From NCBI GenBank assembly GCA_964372115.1, contig CAYJPN010000068.1, positions 1 through 5,690 of the forward strand: a stretch of 5,690 bases of DNA, given 5' to 3'. The notes beneath the pieces were generated by a model. The model saw only the letters and a list, made by a program, of their open reading frames with translations. It was not told the origin of the DNA and searched no databases. The DNA comes from CG2-30-36-16 sp964372115 (GTDB lineage: Bacteria; Bacteroidota; Ignavibacteria; Ignavibacteriales; Ignavibacteriaceae). Of this stretch, positions 1-5,690 are shown one piece after another; within the stretch, counting starts at the first letter, position 1, and each line of letters begins with the position of its first letter. The position numbers and the translations under genes are program-made.

Positions 1-4
1 TCCT

Positions 5-54
5 TTCTTTTCTATCTGTTTTTTCAGTTTGTGCCGCTTTTTAAGGGCTGACTA
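5..54 (+). repeat. Left copy of perfect 50-bp terminal inverted repeat
   Basis: This stretch is the exact reverse complement of 5641-5690, with no mismatch over 50 bases. Homology stops at position 55, where the inner flanks differ (cgtaat here; the other end continues inward as tttaaa). Read outward, the repeat begins TAGTCAGCCC and ends in an A-rich run. At positions 6-1 on the minus strand is AAAGGA, a good ribosome-binding sequence that could serve a gene starting just outside the window. A short end sequence followed by a ribosome-binding site is what the left end of an insertion sequence before its transposase often looks like. That is inference, because no transposase is visible. The other reading is an assembly artefact at a repeated k-mer. 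Confidence 0.9.
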
Positions 55-204
55 CGTAATTTTTTTTGCTCAAGCAATCTTGATAATTTAGATTTTAGAG
101 CAGCAAACTCTTTAGAAGATGTATTAAAATTTTTGCACAAAATTATAGTAATCAACCTAAAAATTGAATCTGAAAATCCAATAAATTACTTTGTAAAATT
201 TTAG
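55..204 (+). pseudogene. Probable 3' fragment of an unidentified gene cut by the left repeat
   Basis: A plus-strand frame is open for 49 codons from the inner edge of the repeat to TAG at 202-204. It has no start codon of its own; the in-frame triplet inside the repeat at 49-51 is TGA. Three things favour real coding. GC by codon position is about 33, 20 and 16 per cent, the usual order for coding DNA in an AT-rich genome. The stop overlaps the stop of the convergent HhH gene by 4 nt (TTAG), the same geometry as the well-supported pair at 4003-4006. The frame also begins exactly where unique sequence begins. The tail contains NSLEDVLKFLHKI and ends NYFVKF; I recognise no family. Against it, 49 open codons can arise by chance, and a minus-strand frame across the same bases is also open. 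If not coding, this is simply the 3' flank of the HhH gene. Confidence 0.38.
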
Positions 205-2183
205 TAATTAAAATCGATTTGGAGGCTAATTTTATTGTCGAGCCCACCTCTAATTTCGCTATAACCACTACCGAGAGTTACGACGTTGTTTTTTATAGTT
301 TCACTATATTTTAGTGATAGTTTTAATATTGCAGCTAAGTTATATTTTATGACGATGTACCACCTGTAACCTTCACCGTACATCGGAAGGTTTGTCATTA
401 TTCCGGTTAAATCACTTTCATACTCATAAATAGCAGAGTTGTAACTATCGGTGTTGAAAAAAATGAATCTAACTGCCGTTTGAACCAGGTTTGTCGGTTT
501 ATATTTTAATTCCGAAAAGAAAAGGTATCCGTCATTTTTGTCTTTTATTATATCATACTTTGAAAAAGAATATTCAACCCGGTTTTTAACCTCAAGCCAT
601 CTCGATATTTTATAATTAAACTCGCCCCTTAACTGATATTTGTTTCTCTGCAAAAGCAGTTTTGCTTCATCGTTAGTAATATTTAATTCTTTATTTTCAT
701 ACTTAAACTTTATATGAGTTACCAGGTTTTTTATAGGCTTTGAGGTTAAATCGAACAGGACTTCGTAACCGGAAGAAGGAAGTGAAGTATTATAGGTTTT
801 ATAAGGAAACCTAAACTGATCAAAATAAAAATTAATTGTTCCTAAAAATGTTCTCCACTTTATGCCGGTGAAAATTCCAAATTCGTTTTTTGTCAATCCT
901 GATTCACCGAATGCACTACCATGAATATTTTTATAATTTGCCGGATAATATCTTATTAAAAATGAATAAGAAAAATCCTTTGAGGCTTTATATATTAATC
1001 CGTTAATAAGTGCATATGTTTTATTCACCACCGCGGCTTCACCCATTAAATTAAAATTATCCAAATTGAGATCATAGCTGAACGAAATGGTATTAAAATT
1101 ATTTTCACTTAAGGAATAAAGATCGTCCTTTAAAAAATTATTACTGAATTTTGTATGATAAAAAAGGAGACCTAATCTTAAATAATTTGAGAATGACTTG
1201 TTAATAATTACTCCGCCGTTAGTTTCCTCAATCGCACCCTGCTTCCTTGTTTCACTCACTGTTCGATGGTAACCATCAACAGGAACAGAGAGAATTAGCG
1301 ATGATAATGAATCAACCCTTGCATCAATCGTATGTGTTGAGAAAAAACATGTTAGGCTATAATTATAGTAACTCATTTTTGCAGCAGCTCCTCTAAAGAA
1401 GCGGTTTTCATCGGTGCTCGCGTATGCTTTTAAACCTCCCGCATTTTTCTTCACAGGCAGCACCGCATCCGATGACTTTGAAAATCCATAAGGCGACCAA
1501 AGCGCCAAACCCTGTCCGAACTCCACAAGAAAATCTCCGCCAATAAGTTCATCCATAAAAAAAACATTTTCGGCAGAAATAAAAAACGAATTAAAATCAG
1601 TCAGTTTCCTTTCCCCCGGATCTTTTTCAAACAATAGTCCTATTTTATATTTATCGTATAGCTTCCCTTGCATACGTGTATAAGTTTTATATGGGGAACC
1701 GATGTAAATTCCCTCCCTATATCCCCGTTCTTTTTGAATGTCAGTTTGTACGCGGGAGCGCAATTTTAATTTTATTTTTGTTTCTTCATATTCTGCTGTG
1801 CCAAAATCGTTACGTTCGTATTTTTCATCTTTTACAATTAGAAACGGTTTCACCATTTTAATAATATCAGAGTTTATTCCTTTAACCAGATTTAATTCAT
1901 TCACTGAAAAAAAATAGCCATACTTCTTCCTATAATCCAAAATCAAATTTGCAATAGAATTATCAATATAGGGCACTTTTTGAAGTTCAAATAAATCTGC
2001 GGTATTAATATTTACAGGATTATCGCTAAGTTGTTCAAGCGATTCGTATAAATTGTTATCCTCCTGTTCCGATTCATCCTTTTCAAGAATGTTTTCAATA
2101 ATTTCAGAAGAGTTAGTTGAATCTTGCTGCGGAAATATAAGCGCAGTTGATAAAATAATTACGATATATATTAACCGGCTCAT
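201..2183 (-). CDS. Exported helix-hairpin-helix (ComEA-like) protein with predicted outer-membrane beta-barrel
   Basis: The 660-residue product starts with a signal peptide (about residues 1-19: a hydrophobic run after MSR, then FPQQ). A short acidic, Asn/Gln-rich linker (about 20-54) follows. Next comes one ComEA-type helix-hairpin-helix unit (about 55-117) with the hallmark VNINTA (57-62), LQKVPYIDNSIANLILDYR, and a second hairpin LVKGINSDIIKMVKPFL. From about residue 135 to the end the chain is rich in alternating aromatic and polar residues and finishes LQIDFNY with a terminal aromatic, as outer-membrane barrels do. Large Bacteroidota/Ignavibacteriota proteins with this layout are usually annotated only as HhH-domain proteins, and their role is unknown. 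ComEA domains elsewhere bind DNA in the periplasm during uptake. Here the first hairpin has YID where Gly-x-Gly is expected, so DNA binding is uncertain. The ATG directly abuts the TAA of the upstream gene and has no Shine-Dalgarno sequence, which suggests translational coupling. There is no clear terminator after the stop. Confidence 0.85.
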   Translation of the reverse strand: MSRLIYIVIILSTALIFPQQDSTNSSEIIENILEKDESEQEDNNLYESLEQLSDNPVNINTADLFELQKVPYIDNSIANLILDYRKKYGYFFSVNELNLVKGINSDIIKMVKPFLIVKDEKYERNDFGTAEYEETKIKLKLRSRVQTDIQKERGYREGIYIGSPYKTYTRMQGKLYDKYKIGLLFEKDPGERKLTDFNSFFISAENVFFMDELIGGDFLVEFGQGLALWSPYGFSKSSDAVLPVKKNAGGLKAYASTDENRFFRGAAAKMSYYNYSLTCFFSTHTIDARVDSLSSLILSVPVDGYHRTVSETRKQGAIEETNGGVIINKSFSNYLRLGLLFYHTKFSNNFLKDDLYSLSENNFNTISFSYDLNLDNFNLMGEAAVVNKTYALINGLIYKASKDFSYSFLIRYYPANYKNIHGSAFGESGLTKNEFGIFTGIKWRTFLGTINFYFDQFRFPYKTYNTSLPSSGYEVLFDLTSKPIKNLVTHIKFKYENKELNITNDEAKLLLQRNKYQLRGEFNYKISRWLEVKNRVEYSFSKYDIIKDKNDGYLFFSELKYKPTNLVQTAVRFIFFNTDSYNSAIYEYESDLTGIMTNLPMYGEGYRWYIVIKYNLAAILKLSLKYSETIKNNVVTLGSGYSEIRGGLDNKISLQIDFNY

Positions 2184-3038
2184 TTATTTATTGAATAAAT
2201 TTTTACGGATAGTTTTTCTTCTTGACTCGTCATCGTTAAATGAAATAATAATTCCAACCTGGTGAGTTATTCCAAGATCCTGGTGGTTAAATACTGCATA
2301 ATCAAAATTAAATATGGAATAGCTGATACCCACACCGGCAGTAAACTTTACCGGCTCATTTGCATACCCGGTTCGAATAGAAAAATATTTTAACATCTCA
2401 TAGTCAAGACCAACCTTAAATGAAAAAGGAAATGCGGTTTCCTTTTCGATAGCCATGCAGACTAAAATATTGTCGGTAACATCGTAACTGAATCCGGTGT
2501 TGTAAATTACCGGTATCTGGTTTTTTTCTTTACCGAAAGTAGCGCGGTTTATATTTGAAATTGATGCACCCCAGCGCAGGTACTCTTCAAAATAAAAAAG
2601 AAAACCTGCATTTAGATAGAATGAATAATCGGAACCGTAATTGCGGATTGAAACAGAATGATAATTGAAAGCAGTACCGATAAAAAATTTGTTTAGATAA
2701 TTATACGCATATGCCGCCAATATTCTGCTTTCTTTGTACAATGCGAAACCGTAACTCATCCCGCCAATTGCAGCGGTTCCATCAAATAAGGGTTGTGAAT
2801 AAACAGCGTAGGCGTTTGACAATTCTTTTAAACCGAATGGGGCGGGGGAATAATAAACTCCTATCTCTCTCCAATTCATTTGCGCGAGTCCGGCGGGATT
2901 GTTAAAAGCGGAAAAAACATCATTGCTTAGAGCAACATCGGAATTGGCGAGCGATATTTGATTTGCTCCCGGACTCACCTGAGGATGAAGCAATATTGGG
3001 AGAGCGGTAAGCAGTGCGAATACTATTTTTAGACGCAT
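2184..3038 (-). CDS. PorV/PorQ-like outer-membrane beta-barrel protein (FadL fold)
   Basis: A 284-residue exported protein. The signal peptide is about residues 1-18 (MRLKIVFALLTALPILLH). The mature start (NQISLANSDVALSNDVFSAFNNPAGL) matches the N-terminal signature of the PorV/PorQ/FadL-like group, in which a small-residue helix and Asn-Pro-Ala-Gly-Leu (46-51) plug the barrel. The rest is alternating aromatic strands (for example YYSPAPFG, AAIGGMSYGFALY, FIGTAFNYHS, VGIIISF), then a basic tail of about 15 residues. PorV and PorQ of type IX secretion are longer and act as shuttle or outer-membrane components; many paralogues have no known role, so only the fold is claimed. A TTG at 3044 would add two residues, but GAGGT lies 7 nt before the ATG at 3038 and only about 1 nt before the TTG, so the ATG is chosen. 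It is the first gene of an operon with the HhH/barrel gene, joined as TAAATG. Confidence 0.8.
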   Translation of the reverse strand: MRLKIVFALLTALPILLHPQVSPGANQISLANSDVALSNDVFSAFNNPAGLAQMNWREIGVYYSPAPFGLKELSNAYAVYSQPLFDGTAAIGGMSYGFALYKESRILAAYAYNYLNKFFIGTAFNYHSVSIRNYGSDYSFYLNAGFLFYFEEYLRWGASISNINRATFGKEKNQIPVIYNTGFSYDVTDNILVCMAIEKETAFPFSFKVGLDYEMLKYFSIRTGYANEPVKFTAGVGISYSIFNFDYAVFNHQDLGITHQVGIIISFNDDESRRKTIRKNLFNK

Positions 3039-3045
3039 TTGCAAA

Positions 3046-3050
3046 ACCTC
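3046..3050 (-). promoter_or_regulatory. Ribosome-binding site deciding the start of the PorV/PorQ-like gene
   Basis: On the minus strand GAGGT lies 7 nt upstream of the ATG at 3038. The same motif is far too close to the TTG at 3044, so it selects the ATG. It is the only clear Shine-Dalgarno sequence among the four main genes in the window. Confidence 0.6.
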
Positions 3051-3059
3051 ATAAGTTAG

Positions 3060-3092
3060 TTGTTTGATTATATCGAAATTCCTATTTTAAAT
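3060..3092 (+). promoter_or_regulatory. Tentative promoter for the DUF4835 gene
   Basis: Two overlapping alignments are possible on the plus strand: TTGTTT (3060-3065), 17 nt, TATTTT (3083-3088); or TTGATT (3064-3069), 17 nt, TTAAAT (3087-3092). Both are only moderate matches. The gene must start transcription within this 86-bp divergent gap because the upstream gene points away. Either alignment overlaps the opposing promoter. Confidence 0.22.
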
Positions 3093-3095
3093 CAA
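3067..3095 (-). promoter_or_regulatory. Sigma-70-type promoter for the barrel/HhH operon
   Basis: On the minus strand the -35 element TTGATT (3095-3090, 4 of 6 to consensus) and a perfect -10 TATAAT (3072-3067) are separated by exactly 17 nt. The predicted transcript starts near 3060 and gives a leader of about 22 nt carrying the GAGGT ribosome-binding site. Upstream of the -35 box, 3098-3114 is almost pure A/T with a run of nine T on this strand, which could act as an UP element. Classical Bacteroidetes promoters use TAnnTTTG at -7, so a canonical TATAAT fits Ignavibacteria-like sigma usage at least as well; this is inference. No mapped start site is available. Confidence 0.5.
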
Positions 3096-3124
3096 CCATT
3101 TATCAAAAAAAAATCGGATTATCG

Positions 3125-4006
3125 ATGAAAAAGCTGATCTGTCTCTTTGTCATTCTTCTAACATCTCTCGGCGTTGCGCAGGAACTAAATTGCAGGGTAA
3201 CTGTTAACTACGAAGGTCTGCCGGTTGCAAACCGTGAAAATCTCGTACCTTTTGCTTCAATGATTGAAGAGTATATGAATAAAACCAGGTTTACAGAGAA
3301 TACATGGGACGGCGACAAAATAGATTGCAGTCTTAATATATTATTTACCGGGGCTCCCTCTGAGGTTGAATATAACGCACAGGTTGTTGTGATAAGCCAG
3401 CGTCCTGTTTTTCAGTCGGAAAACAATTCGTTGATGTTAAGCCTTAACGATAATGCATGGTCGTTCCAATACGAAAAGGGACAAGGGCTTTATCAAAACC
3501 AATCGGTTTATGACCCCATAACTAGCATGTTAGATTTTTATGCATACCTTATCATCGGTTACGATCTTGATTCGTGGCAGCAGCTTGGTGGGACAGATTT
3601 TTATACTAAAGCATACAATATTGTAAATCTCGGTTCTACAAGTCGTTTTAAAAGTGGTTGGGAAAGAAGCAGCAACTCTTACAGCAGGTTTGGTATGGTT
3701 GAAGATTTATTAAACGAAAAATATCGCCCTCTGCGGGAAGCCATGGCTGATTATCATTACGGGCTCGATTATTTTACTGAAAAACCTTCCATAACTTTTG
3801 AGAAGATTGGAAATCTTGTAACCACTCTTGAGACAATGAAAAAAAAGGGGAACATTAACAGCGTTTTATTAAAAGTCTTTTTTGATGCAAAACACGGTGA
3901 GATTATTCAGTACTTAAGTAGTTGCCCGGAAAAGGATGATCTTTTACAAAGACTGTCTAAATTAGATCCAGCTCATTCGGCAAAATATAATGCGGCGCTC
4001 GGTTAG
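3125..4006 (+). CDS. DUF4835 family protein (PorD-like), exported
   Basis: The 293-residue product has a signal peptide (MKKLICLFVILLTSLGVA, probable cut after Ala18) followed by QELNC, the typical mature start of DUF4835 proteins of Bacteroidota and relatives. Other family landmarks are visible: W61 with C68 in the first third, SQRPVF (91-96), the core FYAYLIIGYDLDSW (138-151) followed by QQLGG, GW (178-179), and YHYGLD (210-215). Length is near the roughly 300 residues usual for the family, so the gene looks complete. The molecular role is not settled; some annotation calls the family PorD and ties it to type IX secretion, which I recall but cannot verify here. The gene is flanked by a divergent operon and a convergent gene and has its own terminator, so it is probably transcribed alone. 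Only a weak GGA lies before the ATG, 6 nt away. Its TAG overlaps the next gene's stop by 4 nt. Confidence 0.85.
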   Translation: MKKLICLFVILLTSLGVAQELNCRVTVNYEGLPVANRENLVPFASMIEEYMNKTRFTENTWDGDKIDCSLNILFTGAPSEVEYNAQVVVISQRPVFQSENNSLMLSLNDNAWSFQYEKGQGLYQNQSVYDPITSMLDFYAYLIIGYDLDSWQQLGGTDFYTKAYNIVNLGSTSRFKSGWERSSNSYSRFGMVEDLLNEKYRPLREAMADYHYGLDYFTEKPSITFEKIGNLVTTLETMKKKGNINSVLLKVFFDAKHGEIIQYLSSCPEKDDLLQRLSKLDPAHSAKYNAALG

Positions 4007-5640
4007 TATTTGAGGTCAATATTTAAAATTTTATCACCCTGACCGGTATTGAAGACAGTTTCGATACCGGTTTTTATTTTTCCGAATATCGAGTATCTGC
4101 CATCCAGGTGAGGGTGATTACCCTGCATAACAAACCATTGGCTTCCTTCAGTATCATTTCCTGCGCTTGCCATTCCAACAAAACCTGTGGAAAAATTTAA
4201 TGGCGAAAACTCAGAGATAATTTCGTATTCAGGTCCACCCCAGCCGGTTGCCGTCGGATCACCGGTTTGTATAACAAAGCCCGGTACAACCCTGTGAAAT
4301 ATTAATCCTCTAAAAAAATTTAACTGTGCGAGGTAGCAAAAACTACCGACAGAAATGGGAGCATACTGAGGTAAAAATTCTATTTCGAAAACACCTTTTT
4401 CAGTAGTGACTATTGCGGATGAAAATTTAAAACTGTTATTCCAGATATTTTCGAAATAATTTTCTTCTTTTAAAAATTTATTCTCAACCCCTACTTTCGC
4501 TGCAGCGATTTTTTTAATCGAATATAACTCAGATTCGGCAAGAAGTGCTGATATTTCTTTCCCAAAATTATTTGAAATTTTGTATGCCAAATTTGAAAGT
4601 GACAGTAAACTTTCGATATAACCCACATTATGCAAATAATTATTGGTCTGTTTTAAAATTAAGTTTTTTAAGTATTTATTATTTGTCTCGCAAAAAATTG
4701 AATCCAATCCGTCTGCCGCGATCGAAATAGCTGGAGCAAAGGGAGAGGATAAAACATCCAGAATAAATTTTGATGTTGAAGGAGATGATAAATTATGTGT
4801 ACCGTTAAAAAGTAATTCCAATGTTTTAATTTTTACCGCGGCTGACGAATGAGAATAGTTTTGAAAAAGAGAATCCAAACTATAAAAAGAAGCGGGGAGA
4901 AGATTATAAACAGCATATATATATTCGTCATTTAACGAAGGTTTAATTATTGACCAGGATGTTATAAACTGCTCCGGATAAAGTTTATAACAAGAAACAG
5001 CAAGTTCACCTCTGACTCTGGCGTCATTACTTTTATTAAGAATATTGTACAAAAGAAAATCAAAAAAATTTTCGTTTACAACAACATCTTTTATTGATGA
5101 AGCAGCTTGTACCGCAATGTTAATATTTTTATGGTTCAACAATTTACTGAATGCTAATAAATCATTGTGTGAAAAATTCTTTTTGTATGCGGCAGATTTT
5201 ATTCCTTCAATTAAAACCGGGAAGGCATCGGGAGAGAGACTCTCTTTAAAAATGTTTTGGTCATTTGGGAAAAATTTTAATTTTCTAAGACATGCAAGCG
5301 AATAAACCAATGCATCTTGTTGAAAGGATGGGGATGAAGATGAATCAATCTTGAAATGAGCATTCTCTAAAAAATTAACGATATCTTCTCTGAAAAATTC
5401 GCACAAGCCGGTACGGTACGCCGAGTATAAAGCCTCAAACTTTTGCTCATCATTACCTTTTAATTCGTTCACCAGTATTCGGGATGTTTTCGCTTTATCA
5501 TATTCCAATCCACGCAGATGATAATTGGCAATTAAGTGAGAAATGCCTACAAAATTATTTTCGGTATAGTTTTCGATTAATGAATCGAATACTGGTTTTG
5601 AAATTATTTTCCCGAGATCACTTACAATTGAATGTTTAAA
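4003..5640 (-). CDS. HEAT-like repeat/cyclophilin-type peptidyl-prolyl isomerase, 5' end missing
   Basis: The C-terminal domain (about residues 362-501, counting from the TTG at 5508) is a cyclophilin that catalyses cis-trans isomerisation of Xaa-Pro bonds. FHRVVPGFVIQTGD carries the catalytic Arg406, Phe411 and Gln414 (cyclophilin A R55, F60, Q63). MASAGNDTEGSQWF gives Gln457 and Phe459 (Q111, F113), and HLDGRYSIFG gives Leu468 and Tyr472 (L122, H126). His467 stands where cyclophilin A has W121. Before it lie about 385 residues of paired amphipathic helices resembling HEAT repeats. The frame is open without interruption from 5508 up to the repeat edge at 5640 (44 more codons, including GKIISKPVFDSLIENY and ISHLIANY). 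The only start-like codon there is the TTG at 5508, with no spaced Shine-Dalgarno, so the true start and any signal peptide are lost. An in-frame TGA lies inside the repeat (5646-5644). Relatives are usually exported; that is inferred here. Confidence 0.85.
   Translation of the reverse strand, partial: FKHSIVSDLGKIISKPVFDSLIENYTENNFVGISHLIANYHLRGLEYDKAKTSRILVNELKGNDEQKFEALYSAYRTGLCEFFREDIVNFLENAHFKIDSSSSPSFQQDALVYSLACLRKLKFFPNDQNIFKESLSPDAFPVLIEGIKSAAYKKNFSHNDLLAFSKLLNHKNINIAVQAASSIKDVVVNENFFDFLLYNILNKSNDARVRGELAVSCYKLYPEQFITSWSIIKPSLNDEYIYAVYNLLPASFYSLDSLFQNYSHSSAAVKIKTLELLFNGTHNLSSPSTSKFILDVLSSPFAPAISIAADGLDSIFCETNNKYLKNLILKQTNNYLHNVGYIESLLSLSNLAYKISNNFGKEISALLAESELYSIKKIAAAKVGVENKFLKEENYFENIWNNSFKFSSAIVTTEKGVFEIEFLPQYAPISVGSFCYLAQLNFFRGLIFHRVVPGFVIQTGDPTATGWGGPEYEIISEFSPLNFSTGFVGMASAGNDTEGSQWFVMQGNHPHLDGRYSIFGKIKTGIETVFNTGQGDKILNIDLKY
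4042..4081 (+). terminator. Intrinsic terminator of the DUF4835 gene, inside the isomerase gene
   Basis: Arms ACCGGTATTGAA (4042-4053) and TTCGATACCGGT (4060-4071) form a 12-bp stem with one T-G wobble and a 6-nt loop (GACAGT). The tract TTTTTATTTTT (4071-4081) follows directly. It lies 36 nt past the DUF4835 stop. It works only in the plus direction, since the minus strand has no T tract after the hairpin. On the minus strand the same bases encode about residues 476-489 of the isomerase (within GKIKTGIETVFNTG). Confidence 0.85.
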
Positions 5641-5690
5641 TAGTCAGCCCTTAAAAAGCGGCACAAACTGAAAAAACAGATAGAAAAGAA
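5641..5690 (-). repeat. Right copy of perfect 50-bp terminal inverted repeat
   Basis: This is the exact reverse complement of 5-54 and reaches the last base of the window, so the real repeat may extend further. It begins TAGTCAGCCC after the flank tttaaa and interrupts the isomerase reading frame: read inward, TGA at 5646-5644 then CTA, then open isomerase codons. Both copies start with TA at the junction, which would fit a TA-targeting element, but two junctions are too few to decide. Confidence 0.9.

Noticed and set aside
128..144. Hairpin AATTTT-TGCAC-AAAATT as a terminator of the HhH gene
   Set aside because: The stem is six A-T pairs only and there is no T tract after it on the minus strand. 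It may also lie in coding sequence.
21..186. Minus-strand open frame with helical-looking residues (SSKEFAALKSKLSRLLEQ), reading through the left repeat
   Set aside because: It has no ATG, the only early TTG has AGG directly abutting it, and GC is higher at codon position 2 than 1. The plus frame over the same bases has the more coding-like pattern.
1676..1861. Short open frames antisense to the four main genes (for example 1676-1861, 2711-2905, 4643-4852, 5045-5305)
   Set aside because: They lie fully inside strong coding regions on the other strand or in another frame, and have no ribosome-binding site or recognisable domain.
3042..3044. TTG as the start codon of the PorV/PorQ-like gene
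   Set aside because: GAGGT is almost adjacent to it, while the ATG at 3038 has correct 7-nt spacing.
2184..4006. A type IX secretion locus, from the PorV/PorQ-like and DUF4835/PorD-like genes side by side
   Set aside because: Both are single members of broad families, on opposite strands, and no core secretion gene (PorK-N, SprA, PorT) is present in the window.
5506..5508. TTG as the start codon of the isomerase
   Set aside because: No spaced ribosome-binding site, and the frame continues open for 44 plausible codons upstream to the repeat.
5..5690. Phase-variable invertible segment as the leading explanation for the inverted repeats
   Set aside because: No invertase or outward-facing promoter is visible, the interior is ordinary genes, and the repeat truncates the isomerase. 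Kept only as a less likely alternative.

Overview
The window is AT-rich bacterial DNA from the Bacteroidota/Ignavibacteriota side of the tree. The evidence is a DUF4835 (PorD-like) protein, a PorV/PorQ-type (FadL-fold) barrel protein, and an exported helix-hairpin-helix protein with a predicted outer-membrane barrel. Ignavibacteria is my best guess; this is inference from family distribution, not a database result. I find no rRNA, tRNA, CRISPR array or complete mobile element.

Layout. Positions 5-54 and 5641-5690 are a perfect 50-bp inverted repeat at the two ends of the window. Next to the left copy is a short plus-strand open frame (55-204) that looks like the 3' tail of a gene cut by the repeat. 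It runs tail-to-tail into a minus-strand two-gene operon: a PorV/PorQ-like barrel protein (3038-2184) followed with no gap (TAAATG) by a 660-residue exported ComEA-like HhH/beta-barrel protein (2183-201). A compact divergent promoter region (about 3039-3124) separates this operon from a plus-strand DUF4835 gene (3125-4006). That gene ends in a strong intrinsic terminator (4042-4081) placed inside the 3' coding end of the convergent last gene. The last gene (minus strand, 4003 to at least 5640) encodes a HEAT-like/cyclophilin peptidyl-prolyl isomerase whose 5' end is lost at the right copy of the repeat.

Function. All four identifiable products are, or probably are, envelope proteins: two barrel proteins, a periplasmic/outer-membrane DUF4835 protein and a probably exported prolyl isomerase. 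The set reads as envelope-biogenesis housekeeping and not as a defence or metabolic system. DUF4835 has been tied to type IX secretion in some annotation, but a single such gene does not make a secretion locus.

The main point to check is the end structure. The same 50 bp, in opposite orientation, interrupts a clear gene on the right and a probable gene on the left. The likeliest explanations are that the window is bounded by two copies of one mobile-element end, or that an assembly stopped or folded at a repeat. An invertible segment is possible but less likely. I saw no convincing undescribed system.
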